A stretch of DNA of 64,000 nucleotides. Source: Vibrio navarrensis. Its GTDB lineage: Bacteria > Pseudomonadota > Gammaproteobacteria > Enterobacterales > Vibrionaceae. The notes below the pieces were generated by a model. The model was not told where the DNA came from. It did no database searches and saw nothing but the letters and a program-made list of their open reading frames with translations. Position 1 is the first letter of the stretch. Every line of letters starts with the position of its first letter. A program made the translations under genes and the position numbers. Where the stretch lies: positions 1,550,001 through 1,614,000 of the forward strand of contig NZ_CP065217.1 of the NCBI RefSeq assembly GCF_015767675.1. Direction: 5' to 3'. Of this stretch, positions 1-9,505 are shown one piece after another.

Positions 1-1
1 A

Positions 2-388
2 GCGGCGACGGCTCGCACGGTAGGCTTTGAAAACCTAGGTGCAGATGGTTGGATCACCTGTTTTGTGCGCGGCATTTTGTGTAACTTGATGGTTTGTCTA
101 GGTGTTGTCGGTAACATGACGGCCAGAACCGTGGCAGGAAAGATCGCCGCAATGTGGCTACCTATTTTTATCTTCTTCGCGCTGGTGTTTGAACACGCCG
201 TGGTCAACATGTTCTTATTCCCACTCGGTATGATGCTGGGAGCGGACTTCGGCATCGCGACTTGGTTGAACTTCAACTTGATCCCAACCATTTTAGGGAA
301 CATCGTCGGAGGTTTACTCTTCACTTGCATTCCTCTTTATTTAACGCACGCGAAAACCTCGCCAGCGCTGGCGAGCAAACTGCCGTAA
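2..388 (+). CDS. nirC: Formate/nitrite channel (FocA/NirC family), 3' part
   Basis: The reading frame is open from the first bases of the window, so the start lies upstream; about 128 residues remain. What is visible is very hydrophobic. It includes the FNT-like stretch RGILCNLMVCLG, a long segment around AMWLPIFIFFALVFEH, then FNLIPTILGNIVGG and a final membrane segment. FNT proteins are pentameric inner-membrane channels for formate, nitrite or hydrosulfide. A uroporphyrinogen-III methyltransferase follows; it supplies siroheme, the cofactor of nitrite reductase, so I favour a nitrite channel of a nirBD-nirC cluster whose nirBD part would lie outside the window. The choice of NirC over FocA rests on that neighbour, not on the protein itself. 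Confidence 0.85.
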   Translation, partial: AATARTVGFENLGADGWITCFVRGILCNLMVCLGVVGNMTARTVAGKIAAMWLPIFIFFALVFEHAVVNMFLFPLGMMLGADFGIATWLNFNLIPTILGNIVGGLLFTCIPLYLTHAKTSPALASKLP

Positions 389-389
389 G

Positions 390-506
390 CATTCAACCTG
401 TGTTGAATGGCAAATAACCTAAGTCATGCCCTGAAACGGTGTGGTTTCGTGGCAAGTCAATAATCGAAGGTGAGCGAGTACGCTAATCAGCCAGATACTC
501 GCTTAC
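390..506 (+). other. Two intercistronic hairpins between the channel gene and the SUMT gene
   Basis: The 208-bp spacer holds a perfect 8-bp stem (CATTCAAC at 390-397 with GTTGAATG at 402-409) and an 11-bp stem with one G-T pair (470-480 with 496-506, 15-base loop). A small GAAAC/GTTTC stem lies between them. Neither large stem is followed by a clear T-run, so they look more like RNA processing or stability elements than terminators. Confidence 0.5.
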
Positions 507-596
507 GCTAAAGATTTTCTGATAACAAGTGGCCATTTACCAAATAAGCCGTTGTGAGTGCCACTTTTTATCATCAAAATTTCTATAGGCTCAACA

Positions 597-1358
597 ATGA
601 AGTCAATCACGCTCGCTTCCGTTCAAACTCAAGGTTTTGTTTCTCTGGTCGGTGCAGGGCCCGGCGATCCCGATCTTTTGACCGTAAAAGGGTATCGCGT
701 TATTCAACAAGCGGACGTGGTGGTTTACGACCGTTTGGTTTCCGCTGAAATTCTTGCTCTCGCTAGTGAAAATGCCGAGAGAATTTACGTCGGCAAAAAG
801 CTCGATTATCACTGCGTGCCGCAAGACCAAATCAACCAAATTTTGCTCGATAAGGCATTAGAGGGTAAACGTGTCGTGCGCCTCAAAGGCGGGGACTCGT
901 TTATTTTTGGACGTGGCGGGGAAGAGCTTGAGGTATTGGCTGAACACGGTATTCGCTTTGAGGTGGTTCCCGGCATTACCGCTGCCGCCGGAGCAACCGC
1001 CTATGCGGGGATTCCGCTGACCCATCGCGATCACGCACAGAGTGTGCAGTTTATTACGGGCCACATTCAAAAATATGGCAAAGAGATCAAATGGGCGTCA
1101 CTGGCGCAAGCCAATACCACTTTGGTGTTTTATATGGGGCTCAAGCAGTCTGGGTACATCGCGCAGAAGCTACTGGAAAATGGATTGGATGCCAATATGG
1201 CGTGTGCAATTATTGAGAATGGTACGCGCCGAGAGCAAAAAGTGCTGCGTGGAACCTTACAAGATTTACCAAGTCTCGCTCGGCAGGCAGTAAGTCCTGC
1301 GCTGATCGTAGTGGGTCGCGTTACAACTTTGCACGAAAAACTGAAATGGTTCGCTTAA
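597..1358 (+). CDS. cobA: Uroporphyrinogen-III C-methyltransferase (stand-alone SUMT)
   Basis: This 253-residue enzyme transfers two methyl groups from SAM to uroporphyrinogen III to give precorrin-2, the precursor of siroheme and cobalamin. Family motifs are all visible: [12 protein letters not shown] near residues 18-29, [35 protein letters not shown] and GIPLTHR. A longer frame opens at a GTG at 558, but the ATG at 597 has an AGG-type ribosome site (ATAGGC) about 8 bases upstream and gives the usual family N-terminus. It sits directly after the nitrite channel gene, fitting siroheme supply for nitrite reductase. The window has a second siroheme gene at 58857 whose own methyltransferase half is degenerate, so this gene is probably the functional methyltransferase. 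Confidence 0.93.
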   Translation: MKSITLASVQTQGFVSLVGAGPGDPDLLTVKGYRVIQQADVVVYDRLVSAEILALASENAERIYVGKKLDYHCVPQDQINQILLDKALEGKRVVRLKGGDSFIFGRGGEELEVLAEHGIRFEVVPGITAAAGATAYAGIPLTHRDHAQSVQFITGHIQKYGKEIKWASLAQANTTLVFYMGLKQSGYIAQKLLENGLDANMACAIIENGTRREQKVLRGTLQDLPSLARQAVSPALIVVGRVTTLHEKLKWFA

Positions 1359-1444
1359 TTTGCTGGTTAAAATTGGGCTGGAAACTCTAATTTCTGCCCA
1401 TTTTCAATGCGTTAGGAGTGTTTTTTAACCGATCAGTAACTTTG

Positions 1445-1471
1445 GCTAGCGAAATTGCTAGCATTTTTTTT
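1445..1471 (+). terminator. Rho-independent terminator after the SUMT gene
   Basis: GCTAGC at 1445-1450 and GCTAGC at 1457-1462 form a 6-bp stem with a 6-base loop, followed by eight T. It ends the nitrite/siroheme transcript and separates it from the cold-shock gene. Confidence 0.75.
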
Positions 1472-1480
1472 CAGTAGGCG

Positions 1481-1653
1481 TATAGTATCTCTCGGCTCTT
1501 ACAAAAGAGTGGTAATGTTAGATTTAGTCAAAGTTCCTTCTCAGTTATTTCTCGAAACCTTTCGTTAGACCTGCGTAAACTTTCTCTTGATAAATCATTC
1601 ATAGCTTTGTATAGCCACTTTCAATAATTGATTAATTTTTTAAAGAGGTCACT
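1481..1653 (+). promoter_or_regulatory. Promoter and long 5' leader of the cold-shock gene
   Basis: A TATAGT -10-like hexamer lies at 1481-1486, predicting transcription from about 1493 and an untranslated leader of about 160 bases. Long leaders are typical of cspA-type genes, where the mRNA refolds at low temperature. No convincing -35 box and no exact enterobacterial cold box were seen. AGAGGT just before the ATG is the ribosome site. Confidence 0.45.
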
Positions 1654-1866
1654 ATGTCTGGAAAAATGACAGGTACAGTAAAATGGTTCAACGAAACTAA
1701 AGGCTTTGGTTTCATCTCTCAAGACAACGGCGGCAAGGACGTTTTCGTTCACTTCCGTTCAATCGTTTCTGACGGTTTCAAAACTCTGGCTGAAGGCCAA
1801 AAAGTTAGCTTCAACGTTGAGCAAGGCCAAAAAGGTCCTCAAGCTTCTGAAGTAACTGTACTGTAA
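1654..1866 (+). CDS. cspA: CspA-family cold-shock protein
   Basis: A 70-residue single cold-shock domain. Both RNA-binding motifs are visible: RNP1 as KGFGFISQ near residues 17-24 and RNP2 as DVFVHF near residues 29-34, after the typical [11 protein letters not shown] start. Proteins of this family bind single-stranded RNA and DNA and melt RNA secondary structure. Length and composition match CspA-type proteins. The gene is monocistronic: its own long leader lies upstream and a strong terminator follows. Vibrios have several csp paralogues, so the exact symbol is tentative. Confidence 0.93.
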   Translation: MSGKMTGTVKWFNETKGFGFISQDNGGKDVFVHFRSIVSDGFKTLAEGQKVSFNVEQGQKGPQASEVTVL

Positions 1867-1887
1867 TCAGTAACCAGTTTTTAAGAC

Positions 1888-1915
1888 AAGTGGTGCGATT
1901 CGTCGCACCACTTTT
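1888..1915 (+). terminator. Rho-independent terminator of the cold-shock gene
   Basis: A perfect 11-bp stem (AAGTGGTGCGA at 1888-1898, TCGCACCACTT at 1903-1913) with a TTCG tetraloop, followed by T residues. Confidence 0.85.
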
Positions 1916-2005
1916 CATTTGTGCTCAATAAAATTTCTAGCCTCAACTCTTTTCCTGATTTTCTGCAGAAATTTCATCCTCGATTGGTTGCCTCCGTAGA
2001 CGACG

Positions 2006-3166
2006 CTAGGCGACGCACTTTCCCGGCTGTTCCTCTTTATCTAAATATTTCTCGCGAATCGCCAAAAACTGCTCCAAATTGCCAAGTAGAACGGCTACAC
2101 ACTGTGGGTCGAACATTTGGCCTGTATGGGCGCGAATAAAATCCACCACCGCATCAACCGACCATTCTGGTTTGTAAGCTCTGCGGCTAAGCAGCGCATC
2201 AAAAACATCCGATAATGTAACGATGCGAGCTTCAAGAGGGATGGCATCCGCACAAAGTTTGTCTGGCAGCCCGGCACCATCAAAATGTTCATGATGATGA
2301 CGCACAATGTGTTTGATAAATGCAATTTCATCTTGTGACACCAGTTCGGCATCTGAGAGATGCACCACTTGTTCAATGATCTCTTCTCCGTAAATCGTAT
2401 GCATGTTCATAATGCAGCGCTCTTCGTCGGTAAAACGCTTGTCACTAAACAGCACATGATCAGGAATTTTGTATTTGCCGATATCGTGAAAGGGGGCGTA
2501 AAGCCGTATACGGTGGATGAATTGATGGCTGATTTCGGGGCGCTGCCGAGAAAGCAACCTTGCCAGCAGTTCACTGTATTTGCCCATGCGGATGAGGTGT
2601 TCCTTTGTCTCGGGATCGCGAGCGTGCCCCATATTGAGCGCCACGCTCAACGCCGCCTGAAAGTGTTTTTGATTTTCATGTAGATGGATGAAAAGCTGAC
2701 TAATGAGGTTGGAAAGAAAAGCCAAATCTTTTTGCACGTCTTGATTGGTGAAGTAGTGGGTCACCTCAGCGTTATAAAACAGAAATCCAAGCGTCTTGTT
2801 ACGATAACTCAACGGGACGGTATAGCTGCTTTTATGGCCAAGTGCTATCAGCCTCGTCACTCGGTCGGTTGGTGTCATCTGCTGCAAGTCATTGACAATG
2901 CGAACAGCACTGCTGAAGGCAAGATGGGTGAGCGAAGAATCTGTCGTTAACGCATGCTCCGCAAAATCCAGCTCAGTTGAGACATCCGTACCAATCAGCC
3001 TATCTCGCACATAGTAATTGGATGCCTGTTTATCCCCTAGCAGCACGACCGAAAAGCGAGACAACGGTGGAAATGCTTCATACAGTTGTTGGAACAACTC
3101 GTCTAAGAGAGTGACGATCTCTTTGTTTTGCGATGCAATCTGGTTAAGCCTGAGGTAGTCCAACAT
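2006..3166 (-). CDS. GAF-like / HD-GYP-type phosphodiesterase with a GLP variant
   Basis: A 386-residue soluble protein. Residues about 15-165 look like a GAF-type sensory domain. Residues about 170-370 form an HD-GYP-type domain, with the metal-binding HDIGK at 227-231, HHEHFDGAGLP at about 291-301 and LSDVFDALLSRRAYKP after it. HD-GYP enzymes hydrolyse cyclic di-GMP. Here the signature GYP reads GLP, while the HD pair and the following histidines and aspartates are kept. Catalysis is therefore plausible, but interaction with GGDEF partners through the GYP loop may differ. No signal peptide or membrane segment is seen. The gene stands alone, convergent with the cold-shock gene, and no clear terminator was found. 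Confidence 0.85.
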   Translation of the reverse strand: MLDYLRLNQIASQNKEIVTLLDELFQQLYEAFPPLSRFSVVLLGDKQASNYYVRDRLIGTDVSTELDFAEHALTTDSSLTHLAFSSAVRIVNDLQQMTPTDRVTRLIALGHKSSYTVPLSYRNKTLGFLFYNAEVTHYFTNQDVQKDLAFLSNLISQLFIHLHENQKHFQAALSVALNMGHARDPETKEHLIRMGKYSELLARLLSRQRPEISHQFIHRIRLYAPFHDIGKYKIPDHVLFSDKRFTDEERCIMNMHTIYGEEIIEQVVHLSDAELVSQDEIAFIKHIVRHHHEHFDGAGLPDKLCADAIPLEARIVTLSDVFDALLSRRAYKPEWSVDAVVDFIRAHTGQMFDPQCVAVLLGNLEQFLAIREKYLDKEEQPGKCVA

Positions 3167-3354
3167 CCTTTTGCCCCTTCTTAGCGTGGTTTGCGAGATT
3201 TGATCCCGCTCCTCAAATTGAGACGACTAATGTATCAATAATGCTACATATCGTTAACACAAAAAGCATTGAAGTTAGAATTCCATCATCTTTAACAGGG
3301 TTATTTCCGTCGTGGTCACAAGAATATGTGCACTCTGACACATAAAAGATGGCA

Positions 3355-3380
3355 ATAAAAAAGCGCCATGGGAGTGGCGC
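3355..3380 (-). terminator. Terminator of the chemotaxis receptor gene
   Basis: GCGCCA at 3363-3368 pairs with TGGCGC at 3375-3380. Read on the minus strand the stem is followed by a run of T (the A-run ending at 3362), just past the receptor's stop codon. Confidence 0.75.
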
Positions 3381-3410
3381 TACATTTTTAGCTGCAAAAG
3401 TAGTAAAGGA

Positions 3411-5147
3411 TCAACGTACTTTAAAGCGATTGAGGACCGCAGAAAGTGCCTGAGAGGTGTCATCGAGTTCATCACTGACCGAGTTAGTCTGGGCGGCATT
3501 ACTGTTCAACTGACGAATGATTTCTTGAATGGCGGCCATGTTCTTGCTCACCTCATCGGTCACTTGGCGCTGCTCCATTGCTGACGTGGCCACCAGAGTA
3601 TTGAGATTATTGATTTGTGCGACTGAATCAGTCACCACATTGAGGGTATCCATCACATGATTAGTACGTTCGGCGGTCTCTTCACAGCGTGTGCGCGTTG
3701 AACCCATTTCATTTACCACGTTTTCGGTGGTGGATTTTAGCTTGGCCAGCATCTCATTAATCTGCGCGGTACTTTGCTGGGTTCTCGCTGCTAAGGCGCG
3801 AACTTCGTCTGCGACCACGGCAAAACCACGACCTTGTTCCCCAGCGCGCGCCGCTTCAATTGCGGCGTTGAGAGCAAGCAAGTTGGTTTGCTCTGCGATA
3901 TCGCCAATCACTTGCAATACCGAATTGATCTGCTTGGTATCGTCACTCATACGCGTGATGGTGTCTGACATCGAAACCACTTGCGTGACCAAATCGTTGA
4001 CGCTGTGCACTGCGCCCGTAACACTCTGTTTCGACTCTTCAGCGTAGCGATTGGTTCTGTCGGTCAGTTTCGCCGCCTCGTCAGCGCTTTGGGCAATGGT
4101 GCTGGCGGTCGCGCTCATCTCCTCAATCGCAGTGATGGCTTGCTCGGTTTCTTGAGTGTGCTGATTGAGTGTCGAGAGGTTAGAGCTTGACTGTACGCCT
4201 AAATTAGCTACCGCATGGTCAATGCCTTTAGAAGAGTCGGCCACTTCGATAAACATCTGTTGCAGATGTTCAATAAACAAGTTGATGGAGTGAGAGATAC
4301 GTCCGATCTCATCTTGGCTTTCAATATCAAGGCGTTGGGTCAGATCGCCATTGCCTTGCGAAAGACCAGCCACCACCACTTGCAAGCGCGCAAGCGGTTT
4401 GAATGACACATGCAGCAGTGGCACGCTAAACAGAATAATACCTGCCGCACACACTAACAGGGCGAGGGTGATCATCCAGTTGAGTTGGTCAGTATTGGCT
4501 TGGATGCTATCGAGATCGATGTAGCCGACCAGATCCCATTGTTGTCCGGCGAACGAGACGCTACGCACAATCGGCGTGAGGTTGTTGCCGTGCTTATTGC
4601 TGAAAATGACGCTGCCATTAGCGATCAGTTCGGCGTAACTGCCTTCGTTGGCGTAGTCGGTAATGACTTTACTAAATTGGCTTAAGTTAAAGACAAAAAA
4701 ATCAACCGAATCATCAATGCGCTTGATAGAAAAGGTAATCATCGGTACGCCGCTATTCATGCTAACTGGGCTGATGACGGTTTCGCTAGGATGATTTTCT
4801 GCCAAGTCGATATACTGCTGAGCATCCTCGTCGCTCATATTGCCTGTATCGTCAAATGCATAGCCGTTGACGATTTTGACTATCTTGTCAAAACCCGAAC
4901 TCTCTTTGGTTTCGCTGATGTCCATCATGCTGAAATTTAAACTGTTTGCCAGTGACAGTTTACCGTTTAGCTCAGCCTCAATTTTACGTTGGATAAGATC
5001 GACGTTATGGGTAATGTTTTTACTGTCAGATTCTTCTATATAGCGGCTGATGAAATAATTAACGCTGAAATAGGAGGTGACGATGGTTAATGTGATGATT
5101 GCGATGATCAGTGCAATGATCTTATTTTTAAAGGAAAGGTGATTCAT
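3411..5147 (-). CDS. Methyl-accepting chemotaxis protein
   Basis: A 578-residue receptor. Membrane segment 1 is at about residues 9-30, the periplasmic sensory region at about 31-222 (probably a Cache-type domain), and membrane segment 2 at about 225-247. A HAMP linker follows, then the long coiled-coil signalling domain. The conserved hairpin tip is at about 419-451, recognisable by [20 protein letters not shown] and [10 protein letters not shown]. It signals to CheA/CheW. The ligand cannot be read from the sequence. The C-terminus ends in FKVR, with no CheR-binding pentapeptide. It is monocistronic with its own terminator. Confidence 0.95.
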   Translation of the reverse strand: MNHLSFKNKIIALIIAIITLTIVTSYFSVNYFISRYIEESDSKNITHNVDLIQRKIEAELNGKLSLANSLNFSMMDISETKESSGFDKIVKIVNGYAFDDTGNMSDEDAQQYIDLAENHPSETVISPVSMNSGVPMITFSIKRIDDSVDFFVFNLSQFSKVITDYANEGSYAELIANGSVIFSNKHGNNLTPIVRSVSFAGQQWDLVGYIDLDSIQANTDQLNWMITLALLVCAAGIILFSVPLLHVSFKPLARLQVVVAGLSQGNGDLTQRLDIESQDEIGRISHSINLFIEHLQQMFIEVADSSKGIDHAVANLGVQSSSNLSTLNQHTQETEQAITAIEEMSATASTIAQSADEAAKLTDRTNRYAEESKQSVTGAVHSVNDLVTQVVSMSDTITRMSDDTKQINSVLQVIGDIAEQTNLLALNAAIEAARAGEQGRGFAVVADEVRALAARTQQSTAQINEMLAKLKSTTENVVNEMGSTRTRCEETAERTNHVMDTLNVVTDSVAQINNLNTLVATSAMEQRQVTDEVSKNMAAIQEIIRQLNSNAAQTNSVSDELDDTSQALSAVLNRFKVR

Positions 5148-5390
5148 AACACTTTAGATCCTTAAAAGTGACTAATGAAATAGGTGTCGCATTCCAGCGG
5201 CACAACAAAAGAGAAAACCTGATTTATAGTTTGGCTCAATAGTAAGACAGCCTCTATTTTGTTGCAAACAAGTTTCATTCGGTTGCAAACAGAATATCCA
5301 CTGAGGTGAAGGCAAAATCCGCCACTTGCTTAAAATGTCAGCAATTTTGATAGGTTGGAGAACTCATTCGAGGTAGTTTTACTCTGTTAC

Positions 5391-6152
5391 TCAGGCATAA
5401 ACATCAATAAAAAAGTAACCCGTGATCAGCAAAGAAGAGAGCGCCACAAAACGTTGAATCCAGATGCGGGCAATATATTTGGACGCCATCGCTGAAATGT
5501 AACCGCCTGCTAAGCTGCCCACCAGCACCGCTATGCCATTTAGCCAATCAATCGAACCATGCCATATAAAAATAGCGACAGCGACGAGAGAAACGCAGCT
5601 AGAAATAAGCAGCTTGAGGCCGTTCATCAGATGAATATCGTGATAACCGCAAAGGCTCAGATAGCCAAGCGCGACGATGCCTAGCCCGGCATTAAAAAAG
5701 CCTCCGTAAGCCGAGACCAGGAGTAAAAAAGCAGCAGGTAAGATTTGGCGGGTGAGGCTCGATTTTTTCGCGTGTGAACCTTGAGCAAGGCGGCGATTGA
5801 TATTTGGCCCAAAGATAAACAGCAAGGTGGCGAAGAGCAGCAGCCAAGGAATCGCAGTTAGAAAGTCATTTTCTTCGGTGGTCAGTAGCAGAACGGCGCC
5901 AAGCACGCCGCCCATTAGGCTGATTATGATGGTTCTTGGCAACACATCGCGATGGCTACTCAGTTCATGGCGAAAACCCCAAGCGCCACTGAGGTAACCA
6001 GCACAAGAGGCAAATGTATTGGTGGCATTGGCGATAACAGGCGGCACGCCAACTGCCATGAGTGCTGGGAACGTGATGAAACTGCCGCCGCCCGCAATGG
6101 AGTTGAGTACACCACCAAACACGCCAGCGAAGAAAAGTAGAAGAATATCCAT
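5391..6152 (-). CDS. TauE/SafE-family sulfite or anion exporter
   Basis: A 253-residue inner-membrane protein with seven to eight predicted hydrophobic segments. The N-terminus LLFFAGVFGGVLNSIAGGGS and the motif NATNTFAS are characteristic of TauE/SafE permeases, a family linked to export of sulfite, sulfoacetate and related anions. The substrate here is unknown. It lies downstream of tctA on the same strand, but a strong terminator at 6243-6267 separates them, so it is probably only partly co-transcribed with the transporter. Confidence 0.88.
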   Translation of the reverse strand: MDILLLFFAGVFGGVLNSIAGGGSFITFPALMAVGVPPVIANATNTFASCAGYLSGAWGFRHELSSHRDVLPRTIIISLMGGVLGAVLLLTTEENDFLTAIPWLLLFATLLFIFGPNINRRLAQGSHAKKSSLTRQILPAAFLLLVSAYGGFFNAGLGIVALGYLSLCGYHDIHLMNGLKLLISSCVSLVAVAIFIWHGSIDWLNGIAVLVGSLAGGYISAMASKYIARIWIQRFVALSSLLITGYFFIDVYA

Positions 6153-6242
6153 GTGTTAGCTGTCCTTTTTTCTTCACCTTAGCGAAAGACAACGAGCAGT
6201 GATAGTGGACAAAAGGCAAACAGTGACTGAGTTGGCATCAAT

Positions 6243-6267
6243 AAAAAACCGCCTCAAACGAGGCGGT
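6243..6267 (-). terminator. Terminator after tctA
   Basis: A perfect 8-bp stem (ACCGCCTC at 6248-6255, GAGGCGGT at 6260-6267) with loop AAAC. On the minus strand it is followed by six T. It lies between tctA and the TauE gene. Confidence 0.88.
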
Positions 6268-6274
6268 CTATAGA

Positions 6275-7810
6275 TTATTTGGCGGTTTGCGCCGTTTTGT
6301 TGCCGCTTGGTTTGAGCTTTTGATACACAGTCACCCACAGTGGGCTGGTGAGCATCACCACAGCAAGCAAAGTAAACACCAGCGTGATTGGCCGTTCCCA
6401 CAAGAAGCTGAGCTGACCATCGGAGATCATTAATGCACGGCGCAGGTTCTCTTCCATCAGACCACCAAGGATAAAGCCAAGTAGCAGTGGCGCCAGCGGA
6501 AAATTGGCTAAACGCAGCGCAATCGCGCCCATAGCCACCAGCAGCATGACGAACACATCCATGGTGTTGAACGACACCAAATACACACCCGTGATCGAGA
6601 AAAACAGGATCATGGGGAGTAGTACGGTTTTAGGCACCGCAAGCAAACGTGAGATGTAAGGGATCAAAGGCAGATTTAGTACCAGTAAAACGATATTGCC
6701 AACGTACATCGAAATGATCACCGACCAAAACACATCGGGATGGTCAACAAACAGACGCGGCCCGGGTTGAATGCCGTATGCGATGAGGGCACCGAGCATG
6801 ATGGCGGTGGTGCCTGATCCCGGAATGCCCAGTGTCAATAGGGGAACAAAGGAACCACTGGAAGCGGCATTATTGGCCGATTCTGGCGCGACTAAGCCGC
6901 GCAGGCTGCCTTTGCCGAACTCCTCTTTCTTCTCTTTTGGCGCGAGATTGCGCTCCATACCATAGCTCAGGAAAGCCGCGATGGTGGCACCTGCGCCCGG
7001 CAATACACCCGTAAAGAAACCGAGCAGCGATGAGCGAATGGAAACAGGGGCGGCTTCTTTGAACTCTTCCTTACTGATTTTCATTGAGCCGATGTTGCTG
7101 AGTTTGTTTTGTTCTTCGCCGCGAGTGTCTTGTTCTGGCTTTAAAATGCCCATTAAGGTTTCGCCGAGAGCGAACGTCGCCATGGCAAGCAGAAGGAAGC
7201 TAAAGCCATCCATCAAGTCGGTGAGGCCGAATGTAAAACGCTCAACACCGACGCCTTTATCGATGCCCACGGTTGATAGCATTAGCCCGAGAATAGTCAT
7301 CATCCAAGCTTTCAGCACTTGACCTTTGCCCGCAAACGCCGCCACTGCAGAGAGGCCAACCAACATCAGCGCAAAATAGTCTGAAGATTGAAAACTGAGC
7401 GAGACGGTCGCGAGCGCTGGCGCGGCGATCAATAGCATGATGGCGGAGAGCGTTCCGCCGGTAAACGAAGCATACGCAGCCAGTGCTAGCGCTTTACCTG
7501 CTTGGCCTTTTTGCGCCATTGGGTAGCCATCAAAGGCCGTTACAACAGTGGAAGAACAGCCGGGAGCGTTGATCAAAATCGACGAAGTGGAGCCACCAAA
7601 AATAGCGCCATAATAGACCCCTGCCATCAAGATCATGCCTGAAGCAGGTTCGAGCCCGTAGGTGATTGGGATCATCAGCGCAATCGCCGAAATCGGGCCA
7701 AGCCCCGGCAACATACCGATGAAGGTGCCAACAAAACAGCCAACAATCACCATCAAAAGGTTCATCGGCATTACCGCCGTTGAAAGGCCTTGCAAAATTC
7801 CATCTAACAT
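6275..7810 (-). CDS. tctA: Tripartite tricarboxylate transporter, large membrane subunit TctA
   Basis: A 511-residue protein with about a dozen hydrophobic segments. The TctA hallmark region near the N-terminus is clear (GTFIGMLPGLGPISAIALM), and the second glycine-rich repeat GVLPGAGATIAAF is near the middle, as expected for the internally duplicated TctA fold. It forms the main translocation pore driven by the ion gradient, with TctB as small subunit and TctC as periplasmic binding protein. AGGAT precedes the start. The order tctC-tctB-tctA is standard. Family members carry citrate and related carboxylates. The divergent methylcitrate-cycle operon suggests a related substrate here. Confidence 0.95.
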   Translation of the reverse strand: MLDGILQGLSTAVMPMNLLMVIVGCFVGTFIGMLPGLGPISAIALMIPITYGLEPASGMILMAGVYYGAIFGGSTSSILINAPGCSSTVVTAFDGYPMAQKGQAGKALALAAYASFTGGTLSAIMLLIAAPALATVSLSFQSSDYFALMLVGLSAVAAFAGKGQVLKAWMMTILGLMLSTVGIDKGVGVERFTFGLTDLMDGFSFLLLAMATFALGETLMGILKPEQDTRGEEQNKLSNIGSMKISKEEFKEAAPVSIRSSLLGFFTGVLPGAGATIAAFLSYGMERNLAPKEKKEEFGKGSLRGLVAPESANNAASSGSFVPLLTLGIPGSGTTAIMLGALIAYGIQPGPRLFVDHPDVFWSVIISMYVGNIVLLVLNLPLIPYISRLLAVPKTVLLPMILFFSITGVYLVSFNTMDVFVMLLVAMGAIALRLANFPLAPLLLGFILGGLMEENLRRALMISDGQLSFLWERPITLVFTLLAVVMLTSPLWVTVYQKLKPSGNKTAQTAK

Positions 7811-7832
7811 AACATTTATCCTATAAAGCCGA

Positions 7833-8348
7833 TTACCACAGGGTGAAGATCACGCCGGGTTCAAGGTAAACATCCAAGCCTTTGGTGAGCAGCAGATAAA
7901 ACGCGATCACAAAGGGAAAAGACGCGCCAAATAAGACCTTTTTGCGACGTTCGCCAAGCAAGTAAAAACCAGCCATCAGGAAAAAACCGGTAGCGAGCAC
8001 AAAACCAAGGTAAGTGAGGCCAAGTCCGTATAACGCCATGAGGACGATAAAAGCGATCAGCAGTTTCCAGTTAAAATTCACCACAGCGCCACTTTTACTG
8101 TCAGGTTGACCGGAGATCAGCAGCAACAGCGATAGCAAACTGCCGATGATGGTGAGCGCAAACGGCAAGGTACGGGCAGTGAAGGGTTCGAGTTCATCGC
8201 CCGGATAAAGCGGGATCTGATAAGTTTGATAGCCGTAGCCAAGACAGAGAAGCAAGAAAATCAGCGCGCCAACGCGGTCACGGCTGAGTAACAACTCGGT
8301 CGAGAACAGTTTATTGCTTTTGAGTGAAGTGGTTGGTAAGTCCGACAT
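7833..8348 (-). CDS. tctB: Tripartite tricarboxylate transporter, small membrane subunit TctB
   Basis: A protein of about 171 residues with four hydrophobic segments, the size and topology of TctB. The typical pattern GALIFLLLCLGYGYQ near residues 27-41 begins the first segment. A longer frame opens at 8360, but the internal ATG at 8348 has a GGAG ribosome site at the right distance, so I use it. It lies 22 bases upstream of tctA and about 185 bases downstream of the tctC stop. TctB sequences diverge strongly, so the call relies partly on gene order. Confidence 0.88.
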   Translation of the reverse strand: MSDLPTTSLKSNKLFSTELLLSRDRVGALIFLLLCLGYGYQTYQIPLYPGDELEPFTARTLPFALTIIGSLLSLLLLISGQPDSKSGAVVNFNWKLLIAFIVLMALYGLGLTYLGFVLATGFFLMAGFYLLGERRKKVLFGASFPFVIAFYLLLTKGLDVYLEPGVIFTLW

Positions 8349-8507
8349 AGCCAACTCCATGATTCAAGAAAGAAAAGCGCCGTAAATGAAGCGTCAATGA
8401 GAAGGATTCACTGACAAAACAGACCATACGACCTGCGAGGATTCATAAACAAAGGAGTAATCAAACACTGCCGAGGCAGCACTTCATAAACGGCAAAAGG
8501 GTGATAA

Positions 8508-8526
8508 GGGCAGGGGAAACCTGCCC
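8508..8526 (-). other. Stem-loop just after tctC
   Basis: GGGCAGG at 8508-8514 pairs with CCTGCCC at 8520-8526. On the minus strand it follows the tctC stop and is trailed only by TTATC. It is probably an mRNA-stabilising or partial termination hairpin that lets the binding protein be made in excess over the membrane subunits. Confidence 0.55.
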
Positions 8527-8533
8527 GTCTGGA

Positions 8534-9505
8534 TTATTTCAAAAAGCCGAGCTCGCGCATCAGGTCGCCCATCTGCTTCTCTTGCTCTTCAAGGAAGGCA
8601 TAGAACTCTTTGTCTGCTTTGTAGTTGTCAATCCAACCATTGCGATCGCGCACCACTTTCCAATCTTCGGTGGTGTACATCTTGCTGAGCGCGGCATTCC
8701 ACTCGTTTATTTTCTCTTGGCTCACGCCCGGTGCGGCAAAGAAACCGCGCCAGTTGGCAAAGACGGTTGGGTTGTTGTATTCGGTCAGTGTGGGAATGTT
8801 GGGCGCGGCTGCAAGGCGTTTGGGTGCTGTCACCGCTAGCACCTTGACTTGGCCAGCCTTAGACATTTCCAGCACTTCGCCAAGACCGGTTGAGAGCAAC
8901 TGAGTTTCTCCAGAAAGTAGCGCCGCCATCGCTTTACCACCAGCATCATATGCGATGTAGCGTACATCTTTTGCTTCAAAACCTTGGCCTTTAAACGCAG
9001 CGGCGGCAACAAGGTGGTCCATGGAGCCGCGTGCGGAGCCGCCAGCCACTTTCACTTTGAGAGGGTTGGCCGCGAAATCTTTCACCACATCTTCCCAAGT
9101 GTTGTACTTCGAATCTGCCGACGCCACGATGGCACCGTAATCCGCCACTGTGGCAGCGACAGGAGTCAAATCTCGGAACGATTGCGGAAACACGCCGCTG
9201 AGCGAGCGAACTACGATCGGCGTCGAGTTGACCATCAGCGTATCTTCTTGGCGTTTGGCCGTTTCAATCAGATGCGCAATTGCTTTGCCACCACCGCCAC
9301 CGGAAAGGTTTTGGTAGGAGACGTTGTCGACAATCTCCGCTTTCATCAGTACATCACCTGTACCGCGTGCAGTCATATCCCAGCCGCCGCCTGCGCCACC
9401 TGGGATCAGAAAGTGGATTTTCTCTATATCAGCGGCAAAAGTGTTCAGAGAAAAAGTAGCGGCGATGATCGAGGCTGCCAGAGTCGGTTTAAGTGCCTTA
9501 AACAT
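8534..9505 (-). CDS. tctC: Tripartite tricarboxylate transporter, substrate-binding protein TctC
   Basis: A 323-residue periplasmic protein. The signal peptide spans about residues 1-24, with cleavage after NTFA. The mature part starts with the family pattern IEKIHFLIPGGAGGGWD, in which the glycine-rich loop binds a carboxylate. AAGGAACG precedes the start. It is the first gene of tctC-tctB-tctA and is divergent from the GntR regulator. The shared region contains TGTCGACA palindromes, so the same regulator may control it. The substrate is inferred only from context: a tricarboxylate of, or related to, the methylcitrate cycle. Confidence 0.93.
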   Translation of the reverse strand: MFKALKPTLAASIIAATFSLNTFAADIEKIHFLIPGGAGGGWDMTARGTGDVLMKAEIVDNVSYQNLSGGGGGKAIAHLIETAKRQEDTLMVNSTPIVVRSLSGVFPQSFRDLTPVAATVADYGAIVASADSKYNTWEDVVKDFAANPLKVKVAGGSARGSMDHLVAAAAFKGQGFEAKDVRYIAYDAGGKAMAALLSGETQLLSTGLGEVLEMSKAGQVKVLAVTAPKRLAAAPNIPTLTEYNNPTVFANWRGFFAAPGVSQEKINEWNAALSKMYTTEDWKVVRDRNGWIDNYKADKEFYAFLEEQEKQMGDLMRELGFLK

